A stretch of 64,000 nucleotides of DNA. Origin: Diphasiastrum complanatum. Taxonomy: Eukaryota > Streptophyta > Lycopodiopsida > Lycopodiales > Lycopodiaceae. Both the position numbers and the translations under genes were made by a program. This document shows positions 11,259 through 23,259 of the stretch, piece by piece. The number at the start of each line of letters is the position of its first letter. The stretch's first letter is position 1. The stretch is from positions 18,588,718 to 18,652,717 of the forward strand of contig CM055107.1 in assembly GCA_029204225.1 (NCBI GenBank), written 5' to 3'. The notes below the pieces were generated by a model. That model did not search any database. It was not told the origin of the DNA and saw nothing but the letters and a program-made list of their open reading frames with translations.

Positions 11259-11270
11259 GCTCTGATACCA
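11259..11270 (-). promoter_or_regulatory. Primer-binding site of the non-coding element
   Basis: GCTCTGATACCA on the plus strand is the complement of TGGTATCAGAGC, the initiator-Met tRNA 3'-end match used by plant copia elements. It lies two bases inside the 5' LTR at 11,273 and fixes the element's orientation as leftward. Confidence 0.85.
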
Positions 11271-11272
11271 CA

Positions 11273-12336
11273 TGTAGCGCAGGCATTCCAAAGGGAGCCG
11301 GAAACCACGACTTAGCTTCCCAGCCTTCAACTCTTGCCATCCAAACCCACTTGACATACAAGCAGTCAACTCACCAACAACGATCAGACTTAACCAACTT
11401 GAAGTTCCGAAACCAACATTGAGATCCAACCTGGCGCCATGCCAGATCGGGAGTCCCGATGTGGGTGACTTCCCTCCGCGCCAGCCACCCGACATACATC
11501 AAACTTAACCAACTCGAAGCTTCGTTACAAACGAGTAACATCCATTCCAAGCAAGCGGTCTGACTTACATCAGACTTAACCAACTGAAAGCTTTGTCACG
11601 AGCACTGGAAGCCAACCTGGCGCCACGCCAGACTAGACAGCCATAAATAGGTAACTTTCACCCAAACCAAGCCATCCAACTCAACCGACATGTTAGAGCC
11701 CATTTTCCAAGAGCTTAACCCATTCACGTTCATGCAAGGAACACTCAGGACCACAAGCCGCGACAGATATGGAGACAACCAGTTCCTGGACCAAATGGTC
11801 CCGACAGCATACCGCTGGCGTCCCGGGATACGACCCTCAGCTATGTGCCAAATTAAAAAGTTTGAATCGGCCTTACAACTGGCGCTTTTACCGAACGAAA
11901 CCCAGAAGGTAATCAGAGTCAGTTTGAGAAAAATCCCACTGATAAATTTGAGAAGGTTACATTTCAAGTGTGTGACCGACCTAGTCTCCGGGGCGCTAGC
12001 ATGCCAAGGTGAGTGCCAGGACAACATTCCAACAAGGGAGGCTGAGACTTGGTTGGAGCTCGTCCTGAGTCGCAACCCGCACTCCCCTATAGTATTGGTG
12101 GGATTCGCCACCTTCCCTCATACCAAGTACTCTACCCAGGCTGGTAAAGCACGTTTTCTCTCTCTAGGATTTTTTCTCTCTAGAAAGTCATTTTATCTCT
12201 CTAGATTTTATTGATCCCCAGGCTTCCTTTAATCATGCCTAGATCGTGTGAGATGATTGCACATCGATCTGAGCTCTCTGGACTTCGCTAGAACCGATCA
12301 AAGATTTTCAGCCATAGGAACTTGGCGCTGGCAACA
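11273..12336 (-). repeat. 5' LTR of the non-coding element
   Basis: 1,064 bp, TGTAGCGC to GGCAACA on the plus strand, directly followed by the CCTGG duplication and the resumed X1 gag coding sequence. Confidence 0.9.
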
Positions 12337-12341
12337 CCTGG

Positions 12342-12821
12342 GTAGGACTCGAAGAAAATAACTAAGCTGTTTTTCCTTACAAATTGTATTTTCTGCACCA
12401 AAATTTTTCAAGGAAATAAGTAGATCTTTTATCTTTTGCACGAATGTATTCCTGTCTTTGTCGTCCCACTGTAGGTAAGTTAATTGGTCTTCCAAGAACA
12501 TGATTTGATAACGAGATCGAGTCTCATTCTTGGTTTGCAATTCTTCCCAAATATCTTTTGCATTCAAAATGCATGTAAAATCTAGCAGTATATTGTCATG
12601 CAATGAAAATACAATAATTGCTATAGCTTTGTCATTTTTTAAACTCCATTCCTGAAGTTCTTTCAGGAGTAGCTATTGGCTTCTCCTTTATTGATTATAC
12701 CCATTGTCATAGACCTTCGCCCTTCAACAAGAGTGGTCTTTAATTTTCAAATCAAATAACTTGAACCTTCTAGGTCCAAGATTGTAGTTATCTTAGCGTG
12801 AATATTGATAATCGACGACAT
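12342..12821 (-). pseudogene. X1 (second part): gag N-terminal half
   Basis: This continues the gag frame broken at 7,579: the peptide ending FLRVLPR here joins SFHTTRTLLAKD across the insertion. The sequence starts at ATG 12,821 (MSSIINI, close to X4 gag). The well-kept part is VHDN-like MHDNILLDFTCILNAKDIWEE and LEDQLTYLQWDDKDRNTF, the conserved copia gag helix region. Stops between 12,604 and 12,780 show the N-terminus is decayed. Confidence 0.85.
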
Positions 12822-13001
12822 CTTCTAAATTTCTAAATCACTCCAGATAGCAGCTTGTTGATGCATGTATGAAGAATGCTAAGAGAGGTGTGAAGATACC
12901 ACTGTATAGCATTTGATTCGTTGTGATATCATTGTTTCAGCTTTGAACTTGTATACTCTGATACCATTGTATCATATTTAATTCTGTAAGCCCTGATACC
13001 A
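12822..13001 (-). promoter_or_regulatory. X1 leader with repeated primer-site motifs
   Basis: CCCTGATACCA at 12,991-13,001 abuts the LTR. A second CTCTGATACCA lies about 50 bases further in (near 12,955), and a weaker GTGATATCATTG near 12,913. Related leaders in X2, X3, X4 and W2 show the same multiplication. Confidence 0.7.
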
Positions 13002-13002
13002 C

Positions 13003-13207
13003 TGTAAGAAAAATAGTAATTATTTGTCCACAGAGAACACGATTAAAGTTTGACTAAATCAAACTAATATCAGTGTCTTCAATCGGGTCTTTATCTTGTC
13101 TATGTACTAATAGAACAGTATTAGCTCTGATTGAATATACGTGCGAAAATTATGTGCGAAAGTAAGAGACAACTAAAGACAATTTAGACAATAACAAACT
13201 ATTGATC
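13003..13207 (-). repeat. X1 5' LTR, truncated
   Basis: It starts TGTAAGAAAAATAG, as other X LTRs do, and follows them to ACAATTTAGACAATAACAAACT and ATTGATC. It then breaks at 13,207 after only 205 of about 400-860 bases. About six filler bases separate it from Z2 sequence beginning GTATAAAGTC. Confidence 0.8.
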
Positions 13208-13213
13208 GCTCGC

Positions 13214-14650
13214 GTATAAAGTCTTTATAGGCCTTCTTTGTCGATAAGTATCCAAGGGAATATTAGCAAAGCAAGTATTTCCAAAAACTCTAAGGTGATC
13301 AACCTTAGGCTTGATGTTGAACAAGACTTCATATGGTGTATTTCATCCAAGACCTCCACCACTCCTAAAAGCTTTGATATTCAATGAGAATTCCATCTCA
13401 ACATATGCTTTGAATAATAGGAAATAATCATGCACCATAAATCTTGAAGAAAGAAGATACAGCTTAGTATATCTTGTGAAATCATCAATAAAAGTAACAA
13501 AGCAAGTGGCACCTCCCTTGCTTTTAGATGATACAAAATGTACATCCGAGTGTATCAACTCTAATGGATGTGTAGTCTTGATAGAAGACCTTGAAAATGG
13601 CTTCTTATGTGATTTTGCTATTGCACAAGCCTCACATGGCTTGATCTATTTGGAAAATGATCTTGGTATGCCAATTGCTTTTGCATCCTTGACCATAGAA
13701 AACATGGATTTGAAATTGGGATATCTCAATCCTATGCCATAATTCCTCCTTAGAAATATTAGTCCTAAAAGACAACATCACAAGAATTTGCACTTTCATG
13801 TGGATCTAACTTGAAAATGCCAGCATATCTAGATCCATGTGCTAGGATCTCCACCTTCCTTAATAGTACAAGTATTGATATTAAATTTCACATCAAGGCC
13901 ATTTTCAAACATCTTTCTAGCACTTATGATGTTCTTTGTGAGTTTAGGAACAAAAAGAACATTGGAAAGAGATAAAATCTTAGAAGATGCAAGCTTTAAG
14001 GGAATACTTCCAATTCCTTTAATAGTATATGCATGATCATTTTCTGTGTATATTGATTTCTTAATTCCTTCATAAGGTACAATAGAATGACAAGAATTCT
14101 TGTAGCAGCACATGTGTGATGAAGCTCCACTATCAATGTATCATTATCCATCTTTTTTGAAGTGTGTAGAGGAGAAACTTGATAACATAAGGGATCTTTC
14201 TCCCTCACTTGCAATAGAGTCTTCTTTCTCATTGATGATGTTGTCTTGCTTGAGTTGATTCTTCTTCTTAAAGCAATTAGAGGCGTAATGCCCTTTCTTG
14301 CCACAAAAGAAACACTTGATCATCTTCTTCTTGAACTTGGAGGCATAAGGATGTGATGAATCATCATCTTCTCCATCTTTGTCTTTGTCCTTTGCTTTGT
14401 CTTTTTTTAAGACATGATATTGTTTCTTATTCCTCCCTTTGAGCTTGTCTTTGACAAATAGAGATTTGTCATCTTCAATATGATTAAGAGATAGCTTTTC
14501 CATTCTCAAAAGCTTGTACTTTTGTCTTGCTTCTTTGGAAATAAGAATTTCTTGAAGGGTCTCCAAACTTGTTAACTCGTCCTTGATAGCAAAGGTTTGG
14601 AAAAGGTTTTCATAGTCTTCTTTCAAGCCATTAAGTATGACTTGAACTAG
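13214..14650 (-). pseudogene. Z2: copia gag, protease and shortened integrase
   Basis: This has the same order as Z1 at an offset of about 9,200-9,250. Gag (14,144-14,626) reads MKEDYENLFQTFAIKDELTS and ends with an intact CCHC knuckle CFFCGKKGHYASNC. The protease/pre-integrase part follows (13,829-14,113, YEGIKKSIYTENDHAY, VLFVPKLTKNIISARKMF). Integrase (13,343-13,558) has FIDDFTRYTKLYLLSSRF and then the shared deletion, here with FRSGGGLG instead of FRSDGG. Compared with Z1, Z2 lacks a few dozen bases around ATCCATGAACTTGG near 13,250. Confidence 0.85.
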
Positions 14651-15625
14651 CTCAATGGTATTGTGCTCACTAGCTTTTCATTATCCAATACCACAAAAGG
14701 CTTGAACACCATAGCATGAGCCACTATCTCATGTGAATAATTCACAGCCATTAAACTTTCTCATGTAAAACAAATTGTGTAGTCTATGTGATAATGCAAG
14801 TACCAAACTTGTGTAGATATCAAATCATCATTGTCATGAGCAATATCCACTTTTAAGAGATTAAATCATATTTTTGTGCATACATTACAAGTTTGATAGG
14901 TTGAAAAACTCAAACTATAAAATATAAAAGGTATTTGACACATTTGAGAACTAAATTTTGGGGAAAGATATTAGTTTAGAATATTTTTTGTAGCCTCCAA
15001 ACATAGCACACTAACGTGCTTAGTGAAATAACTATAACTCTTTTGTAGCCTTCAAAAATAGCAAGCTAGGGTGCTAAGTAAAACATGAACTTTTGCAGCC
15101 CCCCAAAGATGGCATGTCGGCATGCTAGGCAAATCAACTCAAAAAAAAAAATTTACTTCAAAATTTTCTTCCTTTGGGATTTCATTATGGGATTCTTAAC
15201 TATGTATAACCAAACCACAATTAATAATAAACATTCAAGTAATGGCATACCCATATCATGGCATACATCAATGAGCCAATAACTCAATGAGAAAGAAACT
15301 TTTCTTTCTGCTCCACTTCTTCTTAAATCCGTTGATAGTGTTTAGAAAATTTCAAATTTGGATGAATTGAAAATTTGTTGGGTATGTTGGAGCCATAGAA
15401 TCCTTATCTGAGATTCCTTGGAATTTTAGAGGGTCGTTTCTACTTGTGCATATACACTGCGCATCCGAATGTCCGAATGTCTGCTCTACTTCTTCTTAAA
15501 TCCGTTGATAGTCCTTAGAAAATTTCAAATTTGGATCAATTGAAAATTTGTTGGGTATGTTGGAGACATAGAATCCTTATTTGAGATTCCTTGGAATTTT
15601 AGAGGGTCGTTTCTACTTGTTATTG
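14651..15625. repeat. Spacer repeat S, copy C
   Basis: It corresponds to 5,401-6,197 up to about 15,445. It then carries the 32-bp X wedge (15,446-15,478) and the second S segment, exactly as in copy A. No gene is visible. Confidence 0.75.
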
Positions 15626-15629
15626 GACT

Positions 15630-18600
15630 TTTGTGGAAGACAACATATTGGCCATAGTGATTGCAATATCCATGTAACCAGTAAAGCTACTAGCACACCC
15701 CAATGGACCCAAAATTTCATGTTTTGATTGTTCTTTACTAGATCAACATGCACTGATATGATGGGAACTTCTACCAATTCCTAATGGCTTCTAGCATATT
15801 GTTGTTGATGACAGCTGATCTTTGAATATTTGTATCCCAAGGCAAACATGAGATTCTCCTGGATCTATCATATCGAACTCGTTCTGGAATGAAACACAAG
15901 ATCTTTTGTCAGATGTATAGTGGATGTATTATCCATGAAGGGAATCAGTGGTTATTTTCTCCCAACCCATCTAGAAATTGTTCGAGCCAGGCATTAGAGC
16001 AGTTTTGAGCTCCAAAAAGACCCTTTAAGAATTCGTGCAAGATGTAGTTTATATTATTAAAATATTATAACACTAATACTTTTGACTTGCCATAACTTTT
16101 TAACCATAAAACAAAAGTGTGCATCTAACATATCATTGGAAAGCCCTCGTTGAGCGCTTTCCAATGCACCAAACTCCTCTAAATTTGGACTTACCACTAC
16201 AAAGTTATGCCATTTTTAGTGTGGAATCAAAATGTGGACTCAAAAAGTTACGGCACGTAGATTTCAAATTTGAGTGTTTTGATTGGTCCATGTGTAAGAA
16301 AAAATTGAGAAAAAAATATAAAAAGAATCTTTACAGATTTTTTTGGATTTAGAACTCCTCTAATGTCAGCTCATTAGCCATCTTGGCCGCAACAACGTAT
16401 TCTGCCTCACAAGATGATTGGGCAATTATGGTCTGCTTCTTACTGACCCAAAGAATAGTTGCATCTGCTATTATAGTACATCCTCCTGAAACACGTTTGC
16501 AGTCATCTTTCATGGATGCCCAACTTGCATTACTGTAGGACTTCACCTGAAATCTTGTATCCCGAAAATAGCAAAAGTCGTAGTCCTTTGTATGATTTAG
16601 GTACTGTAGGATTCTCTTGGCAATTTCCATTGTACAGGTCCTAGATTCATATTAAATTGGCTCAGTATGAACATTGCATAGGGAATGTCCGACGTATTAT
16701 CTGCCAAGTAAAACAAAGAACCAATCAACCTTTTGTAAGGCTTATTGAGTAATGCTTTTGTTCATCTTGGTTTTTGGAACAGTCTTGGTTGGGGTCAAAA
16801 CTGTACCAGGAACCGTTGGAGTATTTACTCCGATTAATTTTCTGAATGTACGTATCTTGATTGGTGTAGATACAGTCTACCACTCCGAAGATCTCTGTGA
16901 ATTTGTAATCCTATGTAGCATTTTGCTTCTCCTAGGTCTGATATTGAAAGTGCTTGGAAATATCTTCCTTCACTTGTGTAATCAGCTTATCCCTTCTTGA
17001 TAGGATCAGTGTGTCATCTACATAGACATCGATGATGATGATTTCTCCATCTATGACTTTCATATATACATTATAATCAGCCATTAGGGGTTGGAAACCC
17101 AAGGATCTGAGAGAATGATCCTTCTTCTTGTATCATTGTCGCCATTGTTTTCGTCCATAGATGCTTTTATGCATCCAGCAGGCATAATCAGCAAATGATT
17201 TACATCATGGTGGTTGATCCATATACAACTCTTTTTTAAAATCCCCATGCGAGAAAGTTGTCTTATCATTTACAATGTGGATCTTCAAATTATAGGCTAC
17301 TGCATATGCAATCAATAGATGTATAAATGTATGCTTGACAATAGGAGAAAAGGTTTTAGTGTAATCAATACCATATTTATGTGAAAAACCTTTTGCAACT
17401 AGCCTAGCTTTGTATCTTGAGACCTTGTTGTCTGGTCCATACTTGTTGTCTGGTCCATACTTGTATTTGTAGATCCATTTGCATTTGACATGCTTCATGT
17501 CGTCTGATATGGGTTCAAGTGTCCACACCCTGTTTTGCTCCATGGAGTTTATTTCTTTTTCCATGGCTTTTATCCACTTTTCCTTGTCTGGATTGTCAAT
17601 AGCTTTCTCATAAATCTGTGGTTCACCAACGAATCCAGAAAACTCTTCTATTGTAGAAGCTAAGCTGTCTGTTCCATTTCTGACAAGTGGTTTTCTTTCT
17701 CTTCCAAACTTTCTTGGAAATTGTGCTGGTGCCACACTTGTTTCGCATTTGTAATTTCGGTTGTCTGCAGAACCATTGTGTGTTGCAGGCGATTTAGGTA
17801 CAGGATGCTCCATGATTTGTTCATCGTCTGAACTGTCACTCAATTTATTTGGTATATGAACATCTTGATCCAGATGTTCATGGTCTGCTCCCTCTGTCTG
17901 TGTAGGAAAATTATAGTACTTCTTTCTAAGAATATCATAACCAATTGGATCTCCGTTAGCCATTAATCATGCTTCATCAAATTTCACATCTCTGACAGTT
18001 TTGATTTCCTTGGTGTTAGGCATGTAAGTCCTACAATATGAGGAATGTACATCATAGCCTACAAGGAAACCCTGATCTACTTTTTGATCTAACTTCTTTC
18101 TTTTCTAATTTTGTATGTGTGCAAATGCTACACACCTGAAGATGCAAACATGAGTCAGACTTGGCTTGTTGCCCCACCATACTTCATGTGGAGTAGTATA
18201 GGGACTGTCAGATTTCCCTGTCTTCTTTTGCAGGTAATTGGCTATAGCTACTGCCTCAGCCCATTAGCCATTTTGATGCCTTTGAATAGGCCATCATGCA
18301 TCTCGCAGCCTCCATGAGAGTTCAATTTTTTCTCTTTGCAAGACCATTATGTTGTGGTGTATATGTTGTTGTCTTCAAATGAAGGATCCCTCGGCTGGTA
18401 CAAAACTCTACAAATCGTTTGGAGACCTACTCTCCACCTCTATTTGTCCTTAGTTGTTCGACTTTCTTATAAGTCCACTTCTTAGCCCAATTTACAAACG
18501 CTATAAATTTTTCTAGTGCTTCTGACTTATTATGAATGAAGTACACATCTGAAAACTTGTTGAAGTCATCAATGAAGGTGATATAATATTTTGAACCTAC

Positions 18601-19836
18601 CAAAGAGTCTACGTAAAAGGGTCCACAGATGTCTAAGTGTACTAACTCTAGGAGTTGTTTAGTCCTGAATGAGTCCTTGGTAAAAGGTATATGTGACATC
18701 TTGCCTTTGTTGTATGCATCACAAGACTTCAAACCTATTGCATCCTTGATGCTAACACCTGTGAATACTCCATTATGGCTAGCATTGTACAGAGCCACTG
18801 TATTCATATGACATAGTCTCCTATGCTATAGAATGTCCATTGTCTCATGGATCTGATGAGCTTGCTCAGTCGGACCTCATATCTTTAGATAATACAAATT
18901 TCTCTTGATCTTGTCTTCTTTAATAAGACAAGTGGTTATGGCTTCAACCACTTCACATGAATCACTTGTGAATGCGACAGACATGCCTGCATCTACCATG
19001 TTTGCACGTATAGATAGCAAATGTTCCTGAAGTGTAGGCATGTATAGGACATTTTCAAGTATCATGTCTTTGCCATTGATGTTCAACATCAGTACTCATG
19101 TTCTACTGACTTGAAATCTGGAACCATCTCTCAGAATTATATATATCTAGAGAAATCTGTTTCTTGAAAATCAGCAATCATTTGTTTTGTTGTCACGAAT
19201 GTGCCATAGCACCTGAATCAAGAATCACTTTTTGTATATCATCTTGTGATGTGGCACACACATCAGCACACAAATAAGTAACTGGATTCTTGTTGATAGT
19301 CTTCTCAAGAGTCATGTCAGGATCTTTGGCTAGTAGAGTCTGAGTGGTCTGGAACGATCTTGGTAGAGCACGCAGAAGTTATGTGAGCTACTTCTCTTGT
19401 GAAACTGCATGTTCTGTTCCAGCATTTTGTAAAGAGAGGAACAAATTCTTCGTCTTTCTAATGAAGGTTGTGAGATCCTTGCCATCCCATCGTAGATAGG
19501 TAAGTTGGTCTTCCAAGTGCATTATCTGATTACGTGACTTGGTTTCAAACCTTGCTTGTAGTGCAACCCACATCTCACTTGCATTAAAGATAGATGCGAG
19601 GTCAAGAGTTATGCTATATTCTATTGAAGATGATATGACAACTACTGCTTTGTCATTCTCCTTCCATTTATGGAGTTCTTTGCCTATGGTGGCAGGCATT
19701 TATTCAGTCCCATCTACCTAGGGCCATAAAGCTTCTCCTCTCAAGATGAGGGAAGTTTCACTTTCCAGGCCAAATAATTTGACCCGTCTGCCTCAGGAAC
19801 TATGCAAATCTTCGATTGGATGTTGATTGAAGCCAT
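15630..19836 (-). pseudogene. W2: nearly full-length copia gag-pol relic
   Basis: In minus order: gag ATG at 19,836 (MASINIQSKI, then IMHLEDQLTYLRWDGKDLTTFI), protease DSGA near 19,220 (VILDSGAMAHS), integrase at 18,427-18,811 (LLELVHLDICGPF, TFIDDFNKF), linker at 17,600-17,963, RT to about 16,990 ([24 protein letters not shown]), and RNase H (16,349-16,630). The linker-RT frame is open for 252 codons. The second integrase catalytic Asp is Asn (LRTNRGGE), as in W3. Many stops elsewhere. A MITE interrupts RNase H. Positions up to about 17,606 duplicate W1. Confidence 0.85.
15992..16365. mobile_element. Fold-back MITE, copy 2
   Basis: It is the same insertion as at 1,026-1,399, carried along by the W1/W2 duplication (offset 14,966), with almost no differences (for example GTATGC versus GTGTGC). 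CATTAG...CTAATG ends and the central 11-bp stem are preserved. Confidence 0.8.
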
Positions 19837-19854
19837 GAGGCTCTCCGTTTCTAA

Positions 19855-19947
19855 GTAACTAGGCTCTGATACCTTATGAGCTCATTCTGCTCTGATACCA
19901 TTGATGGAATTTGAAGCGGGCACTTGCGCTGCTACGCTCTGATACCA
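19855..19947 (-). promoter_or_regulatory. W2 leader with three primer-site copies
   Basis: GGCTCTGATACC (about 19,863), GCTCTGATACCA (about 19,892) and GCTCTGATACCA (19,936-19,947) occur within about 85 bases. The last abuts the LTR. Each matches the initiator-Met tRNA complement over 11-12 bases. Confidence 0.8.
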
Positions 19948-19948
19948 C

Positions 19949-20290
19949 TGAAGAAATGTGTGGATAGCGCTATGATTGCACTGCTCTAATTCCTAATGTA
20001 AAGCTTAGATAGGGTTGATCTATGAGTTCAAACTACTGCTACACACCACAATCTAACCTCTTCCAAGCTACAGACTGACACTAAGATTCTGATTTGATTA
20101 ACAAACAACAACAACTGAAAAATAGTGGAACTTCTAACTATTGTAAGCAAGCATCATAGAATTTACAGATTGCACACACCGGATAGAAATGCAAAAATCA
20201 TCTATTATCATATTTAAGTTTCACAACAAAACTTTGACCTCGACTTTTACAAAAGTCATTAAAACGATTGGAGATCTACTTGACCTTCCT
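19949..20290 (-). repeat. W2 5' LTR, truncated
   Basis: The position next to the primer site and the TG start (TGAAGAAATGTGTGG) mark an LTR. No second copy is in the window, so its true end is unknown. Sequence beyond about 20,290 is integrase coding of another element. Confidence 0.55.
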
Positions 20291-20297
20291 TCTTGTC

Positions 20298-23247
20298 TAC
20301 TTCTTAGCCCAATTTATATACTCTATAAACTTGTTGGGAGCTTTGGACTTGTTGTGGATGAAGTAGACTACAACAAACTTGCTGAAATCATCGATGAAGA
20401 TCACAAACTTCTTTTCTATTTTTTTTATATAGACATTATGGTCTAGCTGTGTAGGAGTGAAGCCTAGAGACTTCAAAAGATTGTTGAGCTTTTTATACCA
20501 TGCTCGTGATGCTTGCTTGAGACCATAGATACATCGATGTAACTGCCATGCATAGTCTCTATTGTTCGAGTCCTCGTCGTATCCTTCAAGTTGCTTCATG
20601 AAGATTTTTTCATCCAGCTCTCTATGGAGAAAGGTTGTCTTTACATCTATCTAGTGTACTTCTAGATCATATTTTGTTTCATAGGCGAGGAGTAGGTCGG
20701 ATGCTTGCCATCTTGACCATTGGTGAGTATGTGTCACATTAATCGACACCATACCTCTACGTGTAGCCCTTGGCGACAAGTCGAGCTTTATATCATCTGA
20801 TAGTCCCATCTGATTTTAGCTTTCTTTTGTATACCCATTTGCAGTCAACGTTTTTCTTTCCTTTGGGTAGTGGCTCTAGTGTCCATATCTGATTTTGCTT
20901 CATCAATTTGATATCCTCCAACATTGCTTGCTTCCAAAATTCTCCCTCTGGACTCTGGATAGCTTCTCGATATGTCATCGGTTCTTCAGTGTAGCTCCAG
21001 TATTCGACATCTGTGTCTTCACTTCACTGAAGATTGTCAATGTATCGATCAGGGGATCTTCTTGTTCTTGTTGACCTTCTTGGTCCGATTTGTCACTGCT
21101 AGTTTGTGTCTTCTTCGATATCTTTGACATGTTGGTCTTCTTCTTCTTGCTCTGGAGTATGTGGCTCCATTCGGAGTCAATGTATGGCCTTGAACTCCCT
21201 CTTCAATCGGCAGTATTGTGAAGATTTCATGGCCCTTTGATTCCTTCATTCCAGAAAACGTCGATTCGTCGAACTTCATGTCTCTGCTCATTACCACCTT
21301 CTTTGAGGTTGGATTGTAGAGTCAGTAGATTTGTGAGCCGTTCCAATATCCGATCATGATTGTTTGCACTGAACTTTTGTCGAGCTTGTTTTTTTTTCTC
21401 ATCGGTATGTGCATCTATGCTACGCATCCGAGTACTCGTACATACGATAGATCAGGCTTCTCACCCGTCCACATTTTGTCTTATAGGGTTGTCATTGTCG
21501 ATTTGTTCTGCATGCATACAATAGTTGCAATTGCTTTGGCCCAAAATTGATTCGACAACTGCGCTTGCGCCATCATGCATTTAGCTCCTTTGGCAAGCGT
21601 CTTCTTTCTTCTTTCTGCTACACCATTGTATTATGGTGTATAGGTAGGTGTGAACTGATGCTTGATTCCTCTGTTCTGGCAAAAGCTTGAGAATTCCTTG
21701 TTCAAATACACCATTGTTGGACCTGATTGTCTACAATTTCTTAGAGGTATGTCTGCAAATGCCACAAACCTTTTGAAAGCATCGAACACTTCTGATTTTT
21801 TCTTTAAGAAGTAGATTGTCATCATCCTGCTGTAATCATCAATGAAAGTGAGAAAATATCGCAATCTAGAGAGAGAGTCGACTGTCATCGGTCCACAGAC
21901 ATCTGAGTGGATGAGCTCAAGGATATCCATGGCAGAAGTCGAACTTTGGACTTGTAACTTTCAGACCAGTTACAATCTCTTTTCTGCTCATGTCATGGAG
22001 ACTCCTCATATTTTGATGATACATTCTTCTATGGCAAAGATGATTTTCATTTTTTGATGCATTCAGTATGCTATCATGGTTACTGATAATTTTGGCTTGG
22101 TACAGGTTACCTTGTCTGGACCCGACAATCAATAGCTTGTTTGATTTTTGCTCATATGTTCCCTTCGAATAGGACTCCTAGACCAAGGTCGGCTATCCTT
22201 GACATAGAGAGTAGTAGGTCTCTCTTTAGTGTAGGCATGTACAGTGCTCCTTGAAGCTTCGTATGTCCCGACAATGTACGTAGCTGTAGAGTTTCGATGC
22301 CTTCGACATCGTGTCTACTTCCATTGCCTAGTATAATTGTTCTTGCATTGTCAAGTGTTTTGCAATTGATCAAGACATTTTTGTTGTAGGTTATGTGTGA
22401 CGTAGCTCCAGAGTCGATTACTATATCTTAGTTGTGCTCCGTGTAGCTGGTTGACATCTCATCGATAATTGTGAAGATATTGCCACTCTTCTTAGCATCC
22501 TTCAACGATTCCACAATATTCGCTTTTTTTGTTGTGTGCTTCTCTTTTGGGTTGTGCCGGCACTCATATGTTGGATGCCCTTTCTTCTTGCAGTGTGTGC
22601 AAGATATTGTCGGGTTAAAGTCTGTTGTGTGTCCCGACTTGTGACAACGATCATAGGTAGAGGTTTCTTTGTTGTAGTTGCCTCTTGTCGAAGACCTCAT
22701 TTGTGTCTTGTTGATCGTAGGCTTGCTTTTGTTTTTCTTCTTTCCTCTTGTAAAGAGGGCCTTCTCCTGGTCACTGTTTGATTTTCCTTTATCTCTCATC
22801 AGTCTTTCATGTGCGACAAGACTGACAGCCCTTTTGAATGTCATCTCAGGTAAGCTTAGGATGAGCATTCTCAATGGTTGGTAGGATGAAGGTTGAGATT
22901 TCATGAAGTACATCAACTATTGAGGTGTTGGGACCTGGTGCTCTTGTCCAGATACAGAAAGTTGAGTGAAGATCATTCTGATCTTGTCAATGTGCTGATC
23001 CAGCTCGTTGCCATCCATCGCAGGCTTTGTAGCTGATTGTGTAGGTGCATCACTGATGTTGTTGTCCTCACATCATACTTCTACTTTAGTTTCTCCCACG
23101 CTTCATGACTGCTTTCGCAATCTTCAATTTACATGAGGATTTCTTTGTTTATAGAGGACACAATGATCACCATTGCGCGTTCATCCTTCCTAATCCATTC
23201 TGCTCTCCTTGGGTCTCTCTTTGGAGGCTCTTTTTCTATGTGAATCC
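20298..23247 (-). pseudogene. V(-): copia gag-pol relic with a scrambled 3' end
   Basis: Minus order: gag directly after the primer site (RDPRRAEWIRKDERAM; the first ~35 codons present in V(+) are missing), two knuckles near 22,560-22,680 (CDRCHKSGHTTD, CTHCKKKGHPTYEC), protease/pre-integrase (22,152-22,373), and integrase (21,631-22,132, HSDVCGPM, FIDDYSRM). Then a linker, and RT from 20,978 (NQIWTLEPLPKGKKNVDCKW). Near 20,415 the RT frame (YKKLNNLLKSLGFTPTQLDH) fuses in frame to an integrase core piece (FIDDFSKFVVVYFIHNKSKA). RNase H is absent. Confidence 0.85.
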
Positions 23248-23259
23248 GCTCTGATACCA
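23248..23259 (-). promoter_or_regulatory. V(-) primer-binding site
   Basis: GCTCTGATACCA immediately precedes the TG of the adjoining LTR at 23,260. Confidence 0.85.

Larger units (their letters stand above)
7585..12336 (-). mobile_element. Complete non-coding LTR retrotransposon (LARD-like), nested in X1 gag
   Basis: Two direct repeats of about 1.06-1.11 kb begin TGTAGCGCAGGCAT and end near GGCAACA (GTCACA in the left copy). The element is flanked by the perfect 5-bp duplication CCTGG (7,580-7,584 and 12,337-12,341). GCTCTGATACCA at 11,259-11,270, two bases before the right-hand LTR, is the complement of an initiator-Met primer site, so the element points leftward and its 5' LTR is 11,273-12,336. 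The 2.56 kb interior has no convincing gag or pol reading frame, only short open stretches. It must have been mobilised by another element's proteins. Its interior carries a tandem array and a GC-rich patch, listed separately. Confidence 0.9.

Noticed and set aside
11690-12214. 174-codon plus-strand frame and overlapping minus-strand frames in the LTR of the non-coding element
   Set aside because: Long frames occur in several phases on both strands of a GC-richer LTR. The other LTR copy breaks them, and no motif is present.
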